The position numbers and the translations under genes were made by a program. The notes under the pieces are model-generated. The model saw only the letters and a program-made list of their open reading frames with translations, had not been told where the DNA came from and made no database searches. Shown in pieces: positions 11,473-21,526 of a stretch of DNA of 64,000 bases. Each line of letters opens with the position of its first letter. Positions within the stretch are counted from its first letter, which is position 1. Source of the DNA: Mycogone perniciosa (Eukaryota; Ascomycota; Sordariomycetes; Hypocreales; Hypocreaceae); contig JAOALB010000072.1 of NCBI GenBank assembly GCA_025331125.1, forward strand, positions 186,001 through 250,000, in the 5' to 3' direction.

Positions 11473-14400
11473 ATGGAGTTTGGATCTTCACAAGAGCCGC
11501 CTGCGAAAAAGCGAAGATTCTTCAGGGACCCGGATGAACCTTTGTCAGATCCGGTTGCGTTTAGCCCACGAGGCCAAGAGAGTAGTCCAGCGGTACAACG
11601 GAAGCGATTCTTTAAAACTGAGGATGAAGACGAGGACGAGGACGACGAGAAGGAGAAAAAGGAGAAACTTGAGATAGAACAGGATGAACGAACTAGTTTG
11701 GCCGACATTCCTGAGAATGGATTCGCTCCGGTACGGTCAATACCTTCACGGACGCAGCCACAGCCACAGCCCGAGATAAAACACGAGTCTTCGACAGTGA
11801 CCTTTGACAAGGAAACCTTTGAGAGCTTCGTTGGATGCAAGGTTGCGCCGGACGTCCTCCGAACGATTCAAGCTCACTGCGGCAACAATCTTGAGCGAGC
11901 TGTCAACATGTACTTTGACGGCACATACAAGAAGCTCCAGAAGCCAAAGTCCGCAGTTCGGCCTGGTCCAAGTCAAGCAGCATTGAGCACAAACACTGTA
12001 CCGGATCAGCCAGCGCCTCTCCCTCTGAGACGAAACACACCAAGTTCACGATATATCGGGGCATTCGGTGTTGAAGGCTGGGCGACCCGAAGCGGAACAC
12101 ACCTCCTGAAGCACGGCGAAGTCGTCAAGATTGAACGGCAAAAGATCCAACCCCCACAGCCACCGAAAATGAAGGCTAAGCTTGGCGCACCCCCTACGCC
12201 CTCGAGGGTCAATAACATTGCTTCAAGACGAGTCGATGTAATTGTACGATTTACGAACATCCACGGTCAGGAGATTGGCCGACTGGCAAAGGACACGGCG
12301 AATTGGGTATCTACCTTGATGGATCAGAAGGTCTGCAAATTCGAAGGTACTTGCGTGTATTGCCCCGAACGAGCTCGGACGAACGATACGGTATTCTTGC
12401 AGCTGAGGTGCTCGCTGCTGGACTCTGCTTTCTTCAGCCGGAGCTTCCAGCGTGCGGATGATCGATCATCTGCATTCTTTGACCAGAGTGAAACAGCACA
12501 CGAGAAGGACCTGCGACTCAGGCAGGTTGCTTTGGTCCGGCTTTTCCAGGAGATCAACCTACAGCCCACTGTGACCAACGCTGCGGCGAGGGACGGCCGA
12601 AAGGGACTACTCCAAGCTGCTGAGATGGACGAGCAAAAGCAGAAGGAGACCAAGAAGACGAATACAGTTAGCAAAGACCCGGAGCCTTCATCTACGGCGG
12701 ACGAACCGGAGGAAGGGGAAGAGCTTGAACAAGACCAACTCGATGCGCTATACAAGAAAGCTCAAACATTCGACTTCAGCACGCCGGAGGCAGAGCCAGT
12801 GGATACCTTCGCCATGACACTCCGACCTTATCAGAAGCAATCGCTGTACTGGATGATGGCCAAGGAGAAGGATGAAAAGAGCAACAGGGAGCCGTCTATG
12901 CATCCGTTATGGGAGGAGTATGTGTGGCCGGTGAAGGACGTCGATGATAAGGACCTTGCACAGGTAGAAGGCCAGTCCAAGTTCTATGTCAACCCGTATT
13001 CTGGCGATTTATCACTGGATTTCCCTGTTCAAGAGCAGCACTGTCTTGGAGGCATCCTGGCGGATGAAATGGGTCTCGGAAAGACGATCCAGATGCTCAG
13101 TTTAGTACACTCTCACAGATCTGAGATCGCGCGGCAGGTCCGTCTCTCTAATGGTGGCATCACCAGCTTGAATCAGTTGCCTAGGCTAGGGAAGAACTCG
13201 TCCAGCGTTTTAGATGCGCCCTGCACTACGCTGGTAATTGCGCCAATGTCTCTTCTCTCACAGTGGCAAAGCGAAGCCGAAAAGGCATCCCAGGATGGAA
13301 CCATGAAGATTGAGCTCTATTATGGCAATGAGAAAACGGGAAATCTCCAGGCTTTGTGTTGTGCTGCGAATGCATCCTGCGCTCCAGATCTTGTCATTAC
13401 CAGCTATGGTGTTATTCTGTCAGAGTTTAGCAGCATCGCCGCGAAGAATGGAGACAAGTCCTTCCACACTGGCATTTTCTCACTCAAGTTCTTTAGGGTC
13501 ATTCTCGACGAAGCTCACTTCATCAAGAACAGGTCGTCCAAGACAGCCAGGGCGTGCTATGAGATAGCTGCCGATCACCGATGGGCGTTGACCGGAACGC
13601 CGATTGTCAACAGGCTAGAAGACTTGTTCAGCTTGGTGCGCTTCCTGGGAGTTGAGCCGTGGAATAACTTTTCTTTCTGGAAGACATTTATTACGGTACC
13701 GTTTGAGTCTGGGGACTTCGTGCGTGCTCTAGATGTCGTGCAAACAGTCCTAGAACCGCTGGTCATGCGAAGAACGAAGGATATGAAGACCCCGGATGGC
13801 GAGCCTCTCGTGCAACTGCCGCCAAAACAGATTGAGATTATCGATGTGGAGATGTCAAAGACTGAGCGGGATATATATGACTATATCTTTAATAAAGCCA
13901 AGAGGACATTTTCTAAGAACATGGAGGCGGGCACTGTGCTGAAGGCCTTCACAACTATCTTTGCACAGATTCTACGGCTTCGCCAATCATGCTGCCACCC
14001 TGTTCTTGTCCGTAACCGCGACATAGTTGCAGATGAGGAGGAGGCCGGTGCTGCTGCCGATGCGGCTGCCGGTTTGGCAGACGATATGGACCTCGAATCT
14101 TTGATTACACAGTTTACCGCTGTGACGGACGAGGCATCCAAGGAGAACCAAGCCTACGGCGCACACGCCCTGGACGAAATTCGAAACGAGGCAGAGAAGG
14201 AATGTCCACTATGCTTCGACGAGCCCATGAATGACCAAATCGTGACTGGTTGCTGGCACTCGGCCTGCAAGAAGTGCCTGCTGGATTACATGAAGCACGA
14301 GAGCGATAACAACAGGATAGCTAGATGCTTCAACTGTCGTGCGCCGCTTAACCAACGGGATTTATTCGAAGTGGTGCGGCATGACGATGAGCCGGATGTG

Positions 14401-15025
14401 TTTTCTAAAAAGCCTCGTATCAGCCTTCAGCGCTTGGGGGTCAACTCCTCATCGGCAAAGGTCGCTGCGCTTATGTCTCAACTACGAACGCTACGACGTG
14501 AGCGCCCGCACATGAAGTCCGTCGTCTTCTCCCAGTTCACTTCGTTCCTCTCGCTCATTGAGCCTGCTCTCACGAGAGCAAACGTCAAATTCCTGCGTCT
14601 CGACGGAAGCATGGCACAGCGCGCTCGAGCGGCAGTCCTACAGGACTTTACAGAAAAGAAGGGCTTCATGGTGCTGTTGATAAGCCTCAGGGCTGGTGGT
14701 GTGGGCCTGAATCTGACGAGCGCCGGACGCGTCTTCATGATGGACCCGTGGTGGAGCTACGCCGTGGAGTCGCAGGCGATTGATCGAGTGCACAGATTGG
14801 GGCAGGAGGATGAGGTGTTGGTGAAGAGGTTTGTAGTGAAGGAGAGTGTGGAGGAGAGGATGCTGAAGGTTCAGGAGAGAAAGAAGTTTATGTGAGTTTT
14901 ATGCCCGTTTTCCCTGGGTTCGAGATCTTGGTGCTAACTTGGGCAGTGCGACGTCGTTGGGTATGATGAGTGATGAGGAGAAGAAACTTCAGCGGATTGA
15001 GGATATCAGGGAACTGCTGAGTTAG
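11473..15025 (+). CDS. rad5: RAD5-type DNA repair protein (HIRAN, SNF2 ATPase, RING)
   Basis: Two exons, join(11473..14891, 14947..15025), 1165 aa. Role: nuclear ubiquitin ligase plus DNA translocase that polyubiquitinates PCNA with Ubc13-Mms2 and remodels stalled forks (error-free post-replication repair). Order: acidic N-terminus, UBA-like helix 111-150, HIRAN domain about 190-340 starting at R-Y-I-G-A-F, SNF2 ATPase with Walker A DEMGLGKT (531-538) and DEAH box (679-682), C3HC4 RING at 911-955 (CPLC...CWHS..C..C...C..C) embedded in the helicase, then helicase C-terminal lobe (SVVFSQF, D-R-V-H-R-L-G-Q). The 55-nt terminal intron restores the family ending R-K-K-F-I-A-T-S and D-I-R-E-L-L; reading through it would hit a stop at once. 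Length matches fungal Rad5. Confidence 0.97.
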
Positions 15026-15510
15026 ACGGGAATGGAATTGGTCGGTTGGTTGGAAGTGTCGGCTTTGGCATCACTGGCGTTGGTTTGTTTAGAGGGTATA
15101 GACTTGTCGGTATATGCATATGAGCTGGGGATGAATATGTTGGCTCTTGGGTATTATTGCCCGTATATTAATGAAATGTCTGGTATCTGATGATGATATT
15201 ATCATGAAGTCACGGCCACTCTGACTACATTCATCATCTCCTCTTTTGTAGACACCACATTGATCTAGGATATGAGAAGGGGGTCCGAGGTCGTCATCAA
15301 TAGATCCGATTTTAGCAGTGCTACATTCAGGGGAAAGGGAAAGACTGTGTTGTGACCGTAATTCATAATTCTATTCTCGTTGAGGCTCCTGGCCTTTTTA
15401 TAGGGGATAATCTATTTGATCCACCCTCACGTCAATGAATCCATTAATAAGTAATACGCGTTGAGGCGACCCTCCTCTACCACACCCTTCATCCTCTTAT
15501 CAAGCACCTT
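15026..15510. other. convergent 3' intergenic region
   Basis: Shared 3' region of rad5 (+) and the aldo/keto reductase gene (-). No gene or structured element recognised. Confidence 0.45.
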
Positions 15511-16615
15511 TTACAGCTCAAGGACAGGTCCTGGCACACTAGCTGCGGTCTCATCCTCAGTATCGAAGAGGTTGACACGCCACGACGTTCCATCTAAACA
15601 CTGTCAGTATACGCAAAAAGGAAAATTGTGGCAGGATAAAACTCACAGTTGAGAGGGACGTTGAAGCGCTTGGGATCTTCGCCAAACTTGTTCAGCGCCT
15701 CGATGGCCTCCTGATCCAACTCGACCTCCTGGAAGTTCTCTGCAATTCGTGCCAGAGTGACGGACTTGGGGATGACGGTGTGGCTTCCGATCTGTGCCCA
15801 GGCGAGCAAGGCCTGCGCGGGGGTCACGGTTTTGCCCTGGGTCTTGGACAGTTGCTCGGCGATGGCTTTGGCTTCGGGGGAGGCGATGATCAGGGGGAAG
15901 CCCTTGGTGTTGTTGCCGAAGGCGGAGTAGGCGGTGATGACGATGTTCTTGCTGGCGCAGTAGGCGATGAGATCGTGCTGGGGGAGACGAGGGTGGCGCT
16001 CGATCTGGTTGACGGCGGGGACGACGCCGGTATCCTTGATGATGGTCTCGAGCTGCTCAGGGGGTTAACTATGAGTGTGATATCAAGGGGGTAAGAGGGC
16101 GGTCTTACGAATTCGACGGTGAAGTTGGAGACACCAACGGAGCGGACCTTGGACTTGGGCAGCTCAGTCAAGGCCTTCCAGGTCTGAGAGATGGTGACGT
16201 TGCGGTTCAGGGCCATCACGCCGGAGGCAGCCTTGGGGTTGAGGTCATCACCAGGGACGAAAGCAACAGGCCAGTGGATGAGGTAAAGATCGAGGTAGTC
16301 CAAGCCCAGCTCAGCCAGCGTATCTTCCAGGGCAGCCTCAACGTCCTCGGGACGGTGGCTGTTGTTCCACAGCTTAGATGTGATGAAGATATCCTCGCGC
16401 TTCAGGCCGGGGACATCCACCAGAGCCTTCCTGATGCCCTCGCCGACCTCCTTCTGGTTCTCGTAGATCTTGGCCAGGTCGAGGTGGCGATAACCAAGAC
16501 GGAGAGCCTCGTAGACACCAGCACCAACTTCGCCAGGGGCAGACTGCCAGGTGCCGTAGCCGAGCGTGGGGACCTTGTGGCCGGTGCTGAGAGTGACGGT
16601 TTTCCCGAACGACAT
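15511..16615 (-). CDS. aldo/keto reductase
   Basis: Three exons, complement(15511..15593, 15648..16052, 16109..16615) with the middle exon boundary read as 15647/15648 from the GTGAGT donor; the in-frame model gives 331 aa. NADPH-dependent cytosolic reductase of aldehydes or sugars (glycerol dehydrogenase/xylose reductase-like). The catalytic tetrad is present: D46, Y51, K81, H114, with the strands YRHLDLAKIY and YLIHWP. S-N-F-T follows the substrate-loop region, and I-P-K-S near the C-terminus contacts the NADP phosphate. The start at 16615 (M-S-F-G-K) was preferred to an upstream ATG at 16732, which would add a low-complexity extension. Alternative acceptors GAG or CAG at the first intron differ by one Gln; CAG was used. 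Exact substrate cannot be told. Confidence 0.9.
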
Positions 16616-18436
16616 TTTGGTAACGGGTTTGTATAGGGAGGGAGAGGAATTAGTAGCTGTTTTGTTGTTGTTGACGTTGGTGTAAGACGCGGGATGATGA
16701 TATCGACGAGGACGAGGAGAGGGGAAAGGCAATTATTATACTAGCAGCATCACTATCCCTATGGAGCTTCAGCCAGGAAAGCCAACTCCATTCCATAGAT
16801 AGGCTAGCCAATACTGCTACTACTGCTAAAGCGCTCGGAACCTCGATTTCTCCTCGAATGGATCCCATTCCCACTTACAATCCCACTTCCATGTGGGAAC
16901 CGGAGTTTATCGAGCCGTTTCCCAGGGGGGGGGGATTTACTATTATAAATCAAGTGCAATTGATGTAACATGGGGATAGTAAATAGATACATACATACTA
17001 TAGGTGGGAGAGATCCATGCATGACTCACGCCGGGGGTTCAAAGCGGGTAGTATGGAGATCTTGTTTTGATGCTAATGGCAATAGTAGTAATCGGTTAGA
17101 TTGAGTTTTTTTTTTTAGGTTCCTATCGCTGATTGAACCCCGCGCCACTAGGAGATTCTATGTGTGTCGAGCTGGGAGTGGAAAATTACGTAGTAGTTGT
17201 AGCAGTAGTAGTTGTTGGTGGGGGTCTGTAAGAGCTCGTCCAGGTTAACATGGATATGTAGTAGTACTGCTACTCTAATAAGCCTCTAATGATCCTCTGA
17301 TGATACTATCAGGCATAGATTAGTAAAAGATAGTCCTGCAAGGTGCTGACATCTGCAATCGTACATACACCAGGAATTAGCCTTGATGGGTCTGTCAGCG
17401 CTCAATGGCCTGGAAGTTGGCCGACATCACCACATGGCATCAATCACATCATTGCCAATGCCAGCAGATAGCGTCATTTTTGCCTCGTATCATGCTTGCC
17501 CCTGAAGACACCCAATGGAATACTCTGGATAATACGGAGTTCCTCCATTATTTCTCCGCGATTCCTCTTCCGGGCGTAGTTCGGTGTATCTATCCGCCGG
17601 CTTGGCCTACAAGCGGAATATCAACATCCATTTTCGGTAATACCGCTCCGGACCCCAAATGCACGGCCGGCTCCACCCGGGCCCGATGCCGGTCATGGCG
17701 ATACTCTATTCTCCAAATGCCGACGAACATGTTTTGGTATTCCCTTGTTGCCTTGATTATAAAGCAAGACGCAGGGTGGCAATGTGCTCCATATGTAACG
17801 CAATGAGGCAGATGCAAGCCCCTTGCATGGCGGAAATACAGCGGGTTTGGCGCCTTGGTGTCACGGCACTTCTGATGGAGACAGGTCAAACTTGTATTAC
17901 AAAGCGGTCTTATAGATCGGCACGTACGATGTTGTTGTTGTTATGTCTCTCAGACTCACTGAAAAGCTGCAGGCTCTCCTGGTGCAACTTCAAGCCCCTC
18001 ATATCACCTACCTGTCACTCATCAACCTCCCTAGACCCCACGAACCTCAACAAACAAAACACCAAGCATCATGTCCCAAACTCCTGAAGATACAGCCGCA
18101 AGTATACCGGCGGGAACCATGTTTCAATCTCAGGAGAGCCAGCTCTCCGTCGGGATCCTCAAACAGTAGAACCAAAATAACAACAGACAAACTAGATGGA
18201 GTATGAAGTCGTCAGCAAACTTCCTCTCAATGACGATATAAAAAGCGTAGAGACCAGAATGAGAAGAGACCATAATTCAATCCAAGGAATTAAAACTTAC
18301 AGGCAGCTAGCTACAGCAGGAAACTTGCTAGGATCCAATGTTCCTTGAAGGAGCCATCATGCTCCTCCCAATCGGCTCCATGCCATATCTCGCCAATCTT
18401 CCTCGAACACCACACATCCAGCCTCGCGAAGGCCGC
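16616..18436. other. gene-free intergenic region
   Basis: It contains the aldo/keto reductase promoter at the left and the promoter of the His-rich protein at the right. Small frames (for example 17405-17806) have no splice logic or family resemblance. Poly-T and poly-G runs occur around 16926 and 17106, and there is one ACGGAGTT relative of the dispersed word near 17535. Confidence 0.45.
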
Positions 18437-19102
18437 ATGAACCCTACCACCGCCGTAGGCTTAACCGTTGGTCTTAGTCTCGTAGCTGTCGCTGTCGCCA
18501 TCCTGGTCTACCTCTGGTGCTGGCACCAGCATCACCGTCGACCTCCACGAGCGGATCGAACCGCCAAAGGAGGTGATAGCAAACGTGCAGAAGCAGAAGC
18601 AGAAGCAGAAGTTGCGGGTGTTACAGAAGACCCAATGGCGCCGCCGCCGCCGCCACAGGATAGACAGATGGCTGATGTAAACGTCCACCGGCATCACGAT
18701 CATCATTTCCATAGACACAACCACTTCCACCAACCTCACCACCACGGTCACAACCACCATCACCGCCGTCATCACCACCACAACCACCATCATCATCATC
18801 GCCATCACCGTTTCCACCACGCAAAACGCTGGGCTCTCCGCTACAGAGATCCCCTCGCTAGCCTGGACGACCTCCTCCGCCAACCTCCTCAGCCCATCGT
18901 GGACATGCCCTTGGCACCGAACCGGGCAGACATGGAGGCGCCTCAATTAGACCAGAACGGTGGTCACAATCCCCCAGACATGCTCGAGCGGGTTCTCGAA
19001 AATGCCCACGAGGCCGAAAGGCATAGAAGAGAAGGACGACGAGTGCGACATCATCATGGCTGCACGAGACACCACAATAGGCGGGCTGGAGAGATGAATT
19101 GA
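18437..19102 (+). CDS. His-rich single-pass membrane protein, function unknown
   Basis: 221 aa from the ATG at 18437; an in-frame ATG at 18338 would make 254 aa. I do not recognise the family. From the 18437 start, residues about 5-26 form one hydrophobic segment (TAVGLTVGLSLVAVAVAILV) followed by W-C-W and a basic stretch, so the protein is probably a type III (N-out) membrane protein with a cytosolic tail. The tail has an E-A repeat, a short poly-Pro run, then about 60 residues in which roughly half are His (18690-18830), and a second small His cluster near the C-terminus. Such density suggests Zn/Ni/Cu binding, but that is inference. The codon-level repeat CAC/CAT could also have grown by slippage. 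Convergent with the next gene. Confidence 0.6.
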   Translation: MNPTTAVGLTVGLSLVAVAVAILVYLWCWHQHHRRPPRADRTAKGGDSKRAEAEAEAEVAGVTEDPMAPPPPPQDRQMADVNVHRHHDHHFHRHNHFHQPHHHGHNHHHRRHHHHNHHHHHRHHRFHHAKRWALRYRDPLASLDDLLRQPPQPIVDMPLAPNRADMEAPQLDQNGGHNPPDMLERVLENAHEAERHRREGRRVRHHHGCTRHHNRRAGEMN

Positions 19103-19256
19103 AGGCATTGGAGAGCAGATGAGGGTGTACGCGTGTAAGATTGAGGTTGAATGGACTATCCAAAATTATAATGATGCTAAAAAAAAAAGAGATATGCCGA
19201 GAAAAAAACGTGATTTCGTCCTGTAAAACCCTGCGACAGGAACGTTTTGGATCAAC

Positions 19257-19297
<41 letters not shown>

Positions 19298-19582
19298 TTT
19301 TTGGTTCCGTGGCCCGAGATGTAAGAAACCACCATTGACATGATGTGACAAGGAGCCGCCCAAGCAATTGATCCCGCCTTATCGATATTTTGCATCCAAA
19401 CAATTTTGTGTGATGCCGCGAAACGCCTTTTGGTGATACAAAGAGAAACAGATGACAGCAGTATACACAGAAGTAAGAACATTCTGCCCAATTCCGGATG
19501 TCAGGTCATCAATCCCATGACAGAAAGGATACGATGTGGCAGCTTACCTGTGCCGATATCCTCACAGGGGATAGGGATAGAA
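19103..19582. other. convergent 3' intergenic region with a CA microsatellite
   Basis: Shared 3' region of two convergent membrane-protein genes. It holds the (CA)18 tract and an A-rich stretch (19180-19210). No gene seen. Confidence 0.5.
19261..19296. repeat. (CA)18 microsatellite
   Basis: Perfect 36-base CA dinucleotide tract in the convergent 3' region. Likely length-polymorphic and a possible Z-DNA former. Confidence 0.95.
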
Positions 19583-20005
19583 TCAGGCTGCTGATTTTTC
19601 TCCCAACTCAGGAGGGGGCTCTCCCTCGCCGGAAGTTTTGCTCTTGCTGCTGGTCGAGCGGCGTCTCCGTGCTCGCTTCTTGAACGAAAATTTGATTGAC
19701 CCGCGGTAGATGTACAGGAAAATGCCGACGCCGATGATGAAGACGGTAAGTAAGACGCTAACAATGATGGCAATCTGGATATTGGTATTGGTGGATGCAT
19801 TGTTCGAAAACTGTCGTTTCGACAGTGCACCAAGGAGTCTTTTGGCTGTTTCTCTGCCACCATCGAGTACCATCAAGACCGGACGACTGGACGTAACGGA
19901 CATATCAGTCCAGTGCCGTTCAGCGCCGTGTCCACCCGAGGCACTCCCAAAGCGCCATGGCACCGCGGAGTCGAGGGATTCGCGCTGAGGTAACGGGATA
20001 TACAT
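19583..20005 (-). CDS. small single-pass membrane protein, function unknown
   Basis: 140 aa as an uninterrupted frame; later in-frame ATGs (the next at S-V-T-S-S) are possible starts. One clear transmembrane segment lies at about residues 77-99 (IQIAIIVSVLLTVFIIGVGI). It is followed by Y-R-G-S and a strongly basic, Ser-rich tail (K-K-R-A-R-R-R-R-S), the positive-inside pattern of a C-in topology. A Lys-Arg just before the segment and Asn-rich sequence after it could mark a luminal propeptide cleavage, in which case an upstream signal exon may be missing from this model. Not assigned to a family. It resembles short fungal membrane adaptors only in general layout. Confidence 0.5.
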   Translation of the reverse strand: MYIPLPQRESLDSAVPWRFGSASGGHGAERHWTDMSVTSSRPVLMVLDGGRETAKRLLGALSKRQFSNNASTNTNIQIAIIVSVLLTVFIIGVGIFLYIYRGSIKFSFKKRARRRRSTSSKSKTSGEGEPPPELGEKSAA

Positions 20006-21526
20006 GACACTGGCCCAAGGCTATGCCTTTGGTCTCAAATTGGAGATGCAGGAATTGTGATGTGGGAGCACAAGACCCGGAGGGTCCGAATGCAGATGAA
20101 GACACAGGGAGCGACCTGGTTGGGAAAATCTCCCCCAGAGCTGACGCAGGAGGGCATTTTATACCTGCATCAAACGTGTTGCTAGGTCCCCTCCTATCTG
20201 GAACATGGTAGTCACCGGAAATGGCCAACGCTGCGTGAGCTAGCGGGAGTCAGTGGCCGAGGGACAGGGGATGCAGATGGATGCAACGTGCATGAGTGGC
20301 ATCATGTTCTTGTGGGCTCGCCGGACGAGTGAGAGTGAATGAGGAATTAAGTGCATGCAGCGTTGTCGCATATCACAGCCAGCAGGTCGCTGTGGGGTTG
20401 AAAGCACCGAATTCCAATCAATTGGATCGAGGCGAGGAGGTGCATAGACAACACGGCGTGAAGCTGAATTGGAGAAGGCCACTGTCCACCATCACCACAA
20501 CATGGCGTTTGTTCCTCGGTATACGGCATAGTATGTCTGTGTATTCTGTTGGGAAGGGAGGATTCCGAGACATACCATACCCATCCAATTGAGTCGATTG
20601 AAACCAGCACATCATGCAAAGAAAGCTGTGGGAGCAGTACTCCGCACTCCGTGTTGCACCTTGACATGGTCACTTGATGTAGGTGTAGGTATGTCTCATA
20701 GGCGTGGCCCAGCCTCTCGCTCAAGACAGACCAAGGGCAAACCCCCAAGGATACGACTCCGTATTAGTCCGTACCAGTACCTAGACTTCTAGGGATAGGG
20801 ATAGGGATAGGGATTGGGATTGGATTAATTATCCTGTGGGGTCAGTCTTCTAGATGCAGGACAACGCATCACTCGACGGCTTCTAGTCAGAGAGCGGCCA
20901 CATCACTCACATGCATGTCCAGCCGCCTCCGCATGGCGGTACGAAGTAGTACTAGCCGTACGAAGTAGAAGGGCCGGGTCAAAGGGACGGGTCGGGCAGC
21001 GTTGGGGTAATGGAGAAGAGAAGAGGAGGAGAGTGAGAGGAGAGAGGCGTGGGAGGGCACCAACAAGGTGAAGGGAACAGAAAGTAGATAGGCGGTACGG
21101 GGAAAGGCAACGGGTTATCCGTTGATAAGCAGGTATTGAGAGACACCGAAAACCGGTCCGATGGAGTTATCCTGTCTTGGTCTGTCTTAGCGCTCGTTGG
21201 GTGTAAATTGGGCTTGAATTGAAGTGAAGTGAAGCCGTCAAAATGGAGCCAATGTGAGATGGCTAGAACGCGTGGGGGATTGATGACGATGGCGCGAATT
21301 TGGTTGCCAGCGTGGCCATTTGCTACTGGGGGGGAATATGATGATAATAATAATAATAACAATATGGATGGAATGGATAATAGTGGAAGACAACGTTGTA
21401 TAATAGTGGTGATTATGATATGATGATGGTGGTGATGATGTGTTTGGCCCCTGTACGGAGTTCGGGAGATTGTTATGCCGCCGAACTCTCCAGCAGATGG
21501 CCTCCTCTATCCATAACGTACCCGAG
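20006..21526. other. intergenic region with simple repeats
   Basis: No gene recognised. It contains a (AGGGAT)-type tract at 20791-20823, an ATA/TAA run at 21339-21359 just downstream of the HET gene stop, purine-rich GAGA tracts (21000-21060), and relatives of the dispersed word (GACTCCGTA near 20757). Confidence 0.5.
20791..20823. repeat. (AGGGAT)n tract, telomere-like in appearance only
   Basis: Four AGGGAT units followed by degenerate TGGGAT copies. The unit differs from the fungal telomere TTAGGG, so this is read as a simple repeat, not an interstitial telomere. Confidence 0.8.

Noticed and set aside
18461..18946. 161-codon frame antisense to the His-rich gene
   Set aside because: Its Met/Val/Val runs are the complement of CAC/CAT His codons; a shadow frame.
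20791..20823. Interstitial telomere
   Set aside because: The repeat unit is AGGGAT, not TTAGGG, and it has no degenerate TTAGGG copies around it.
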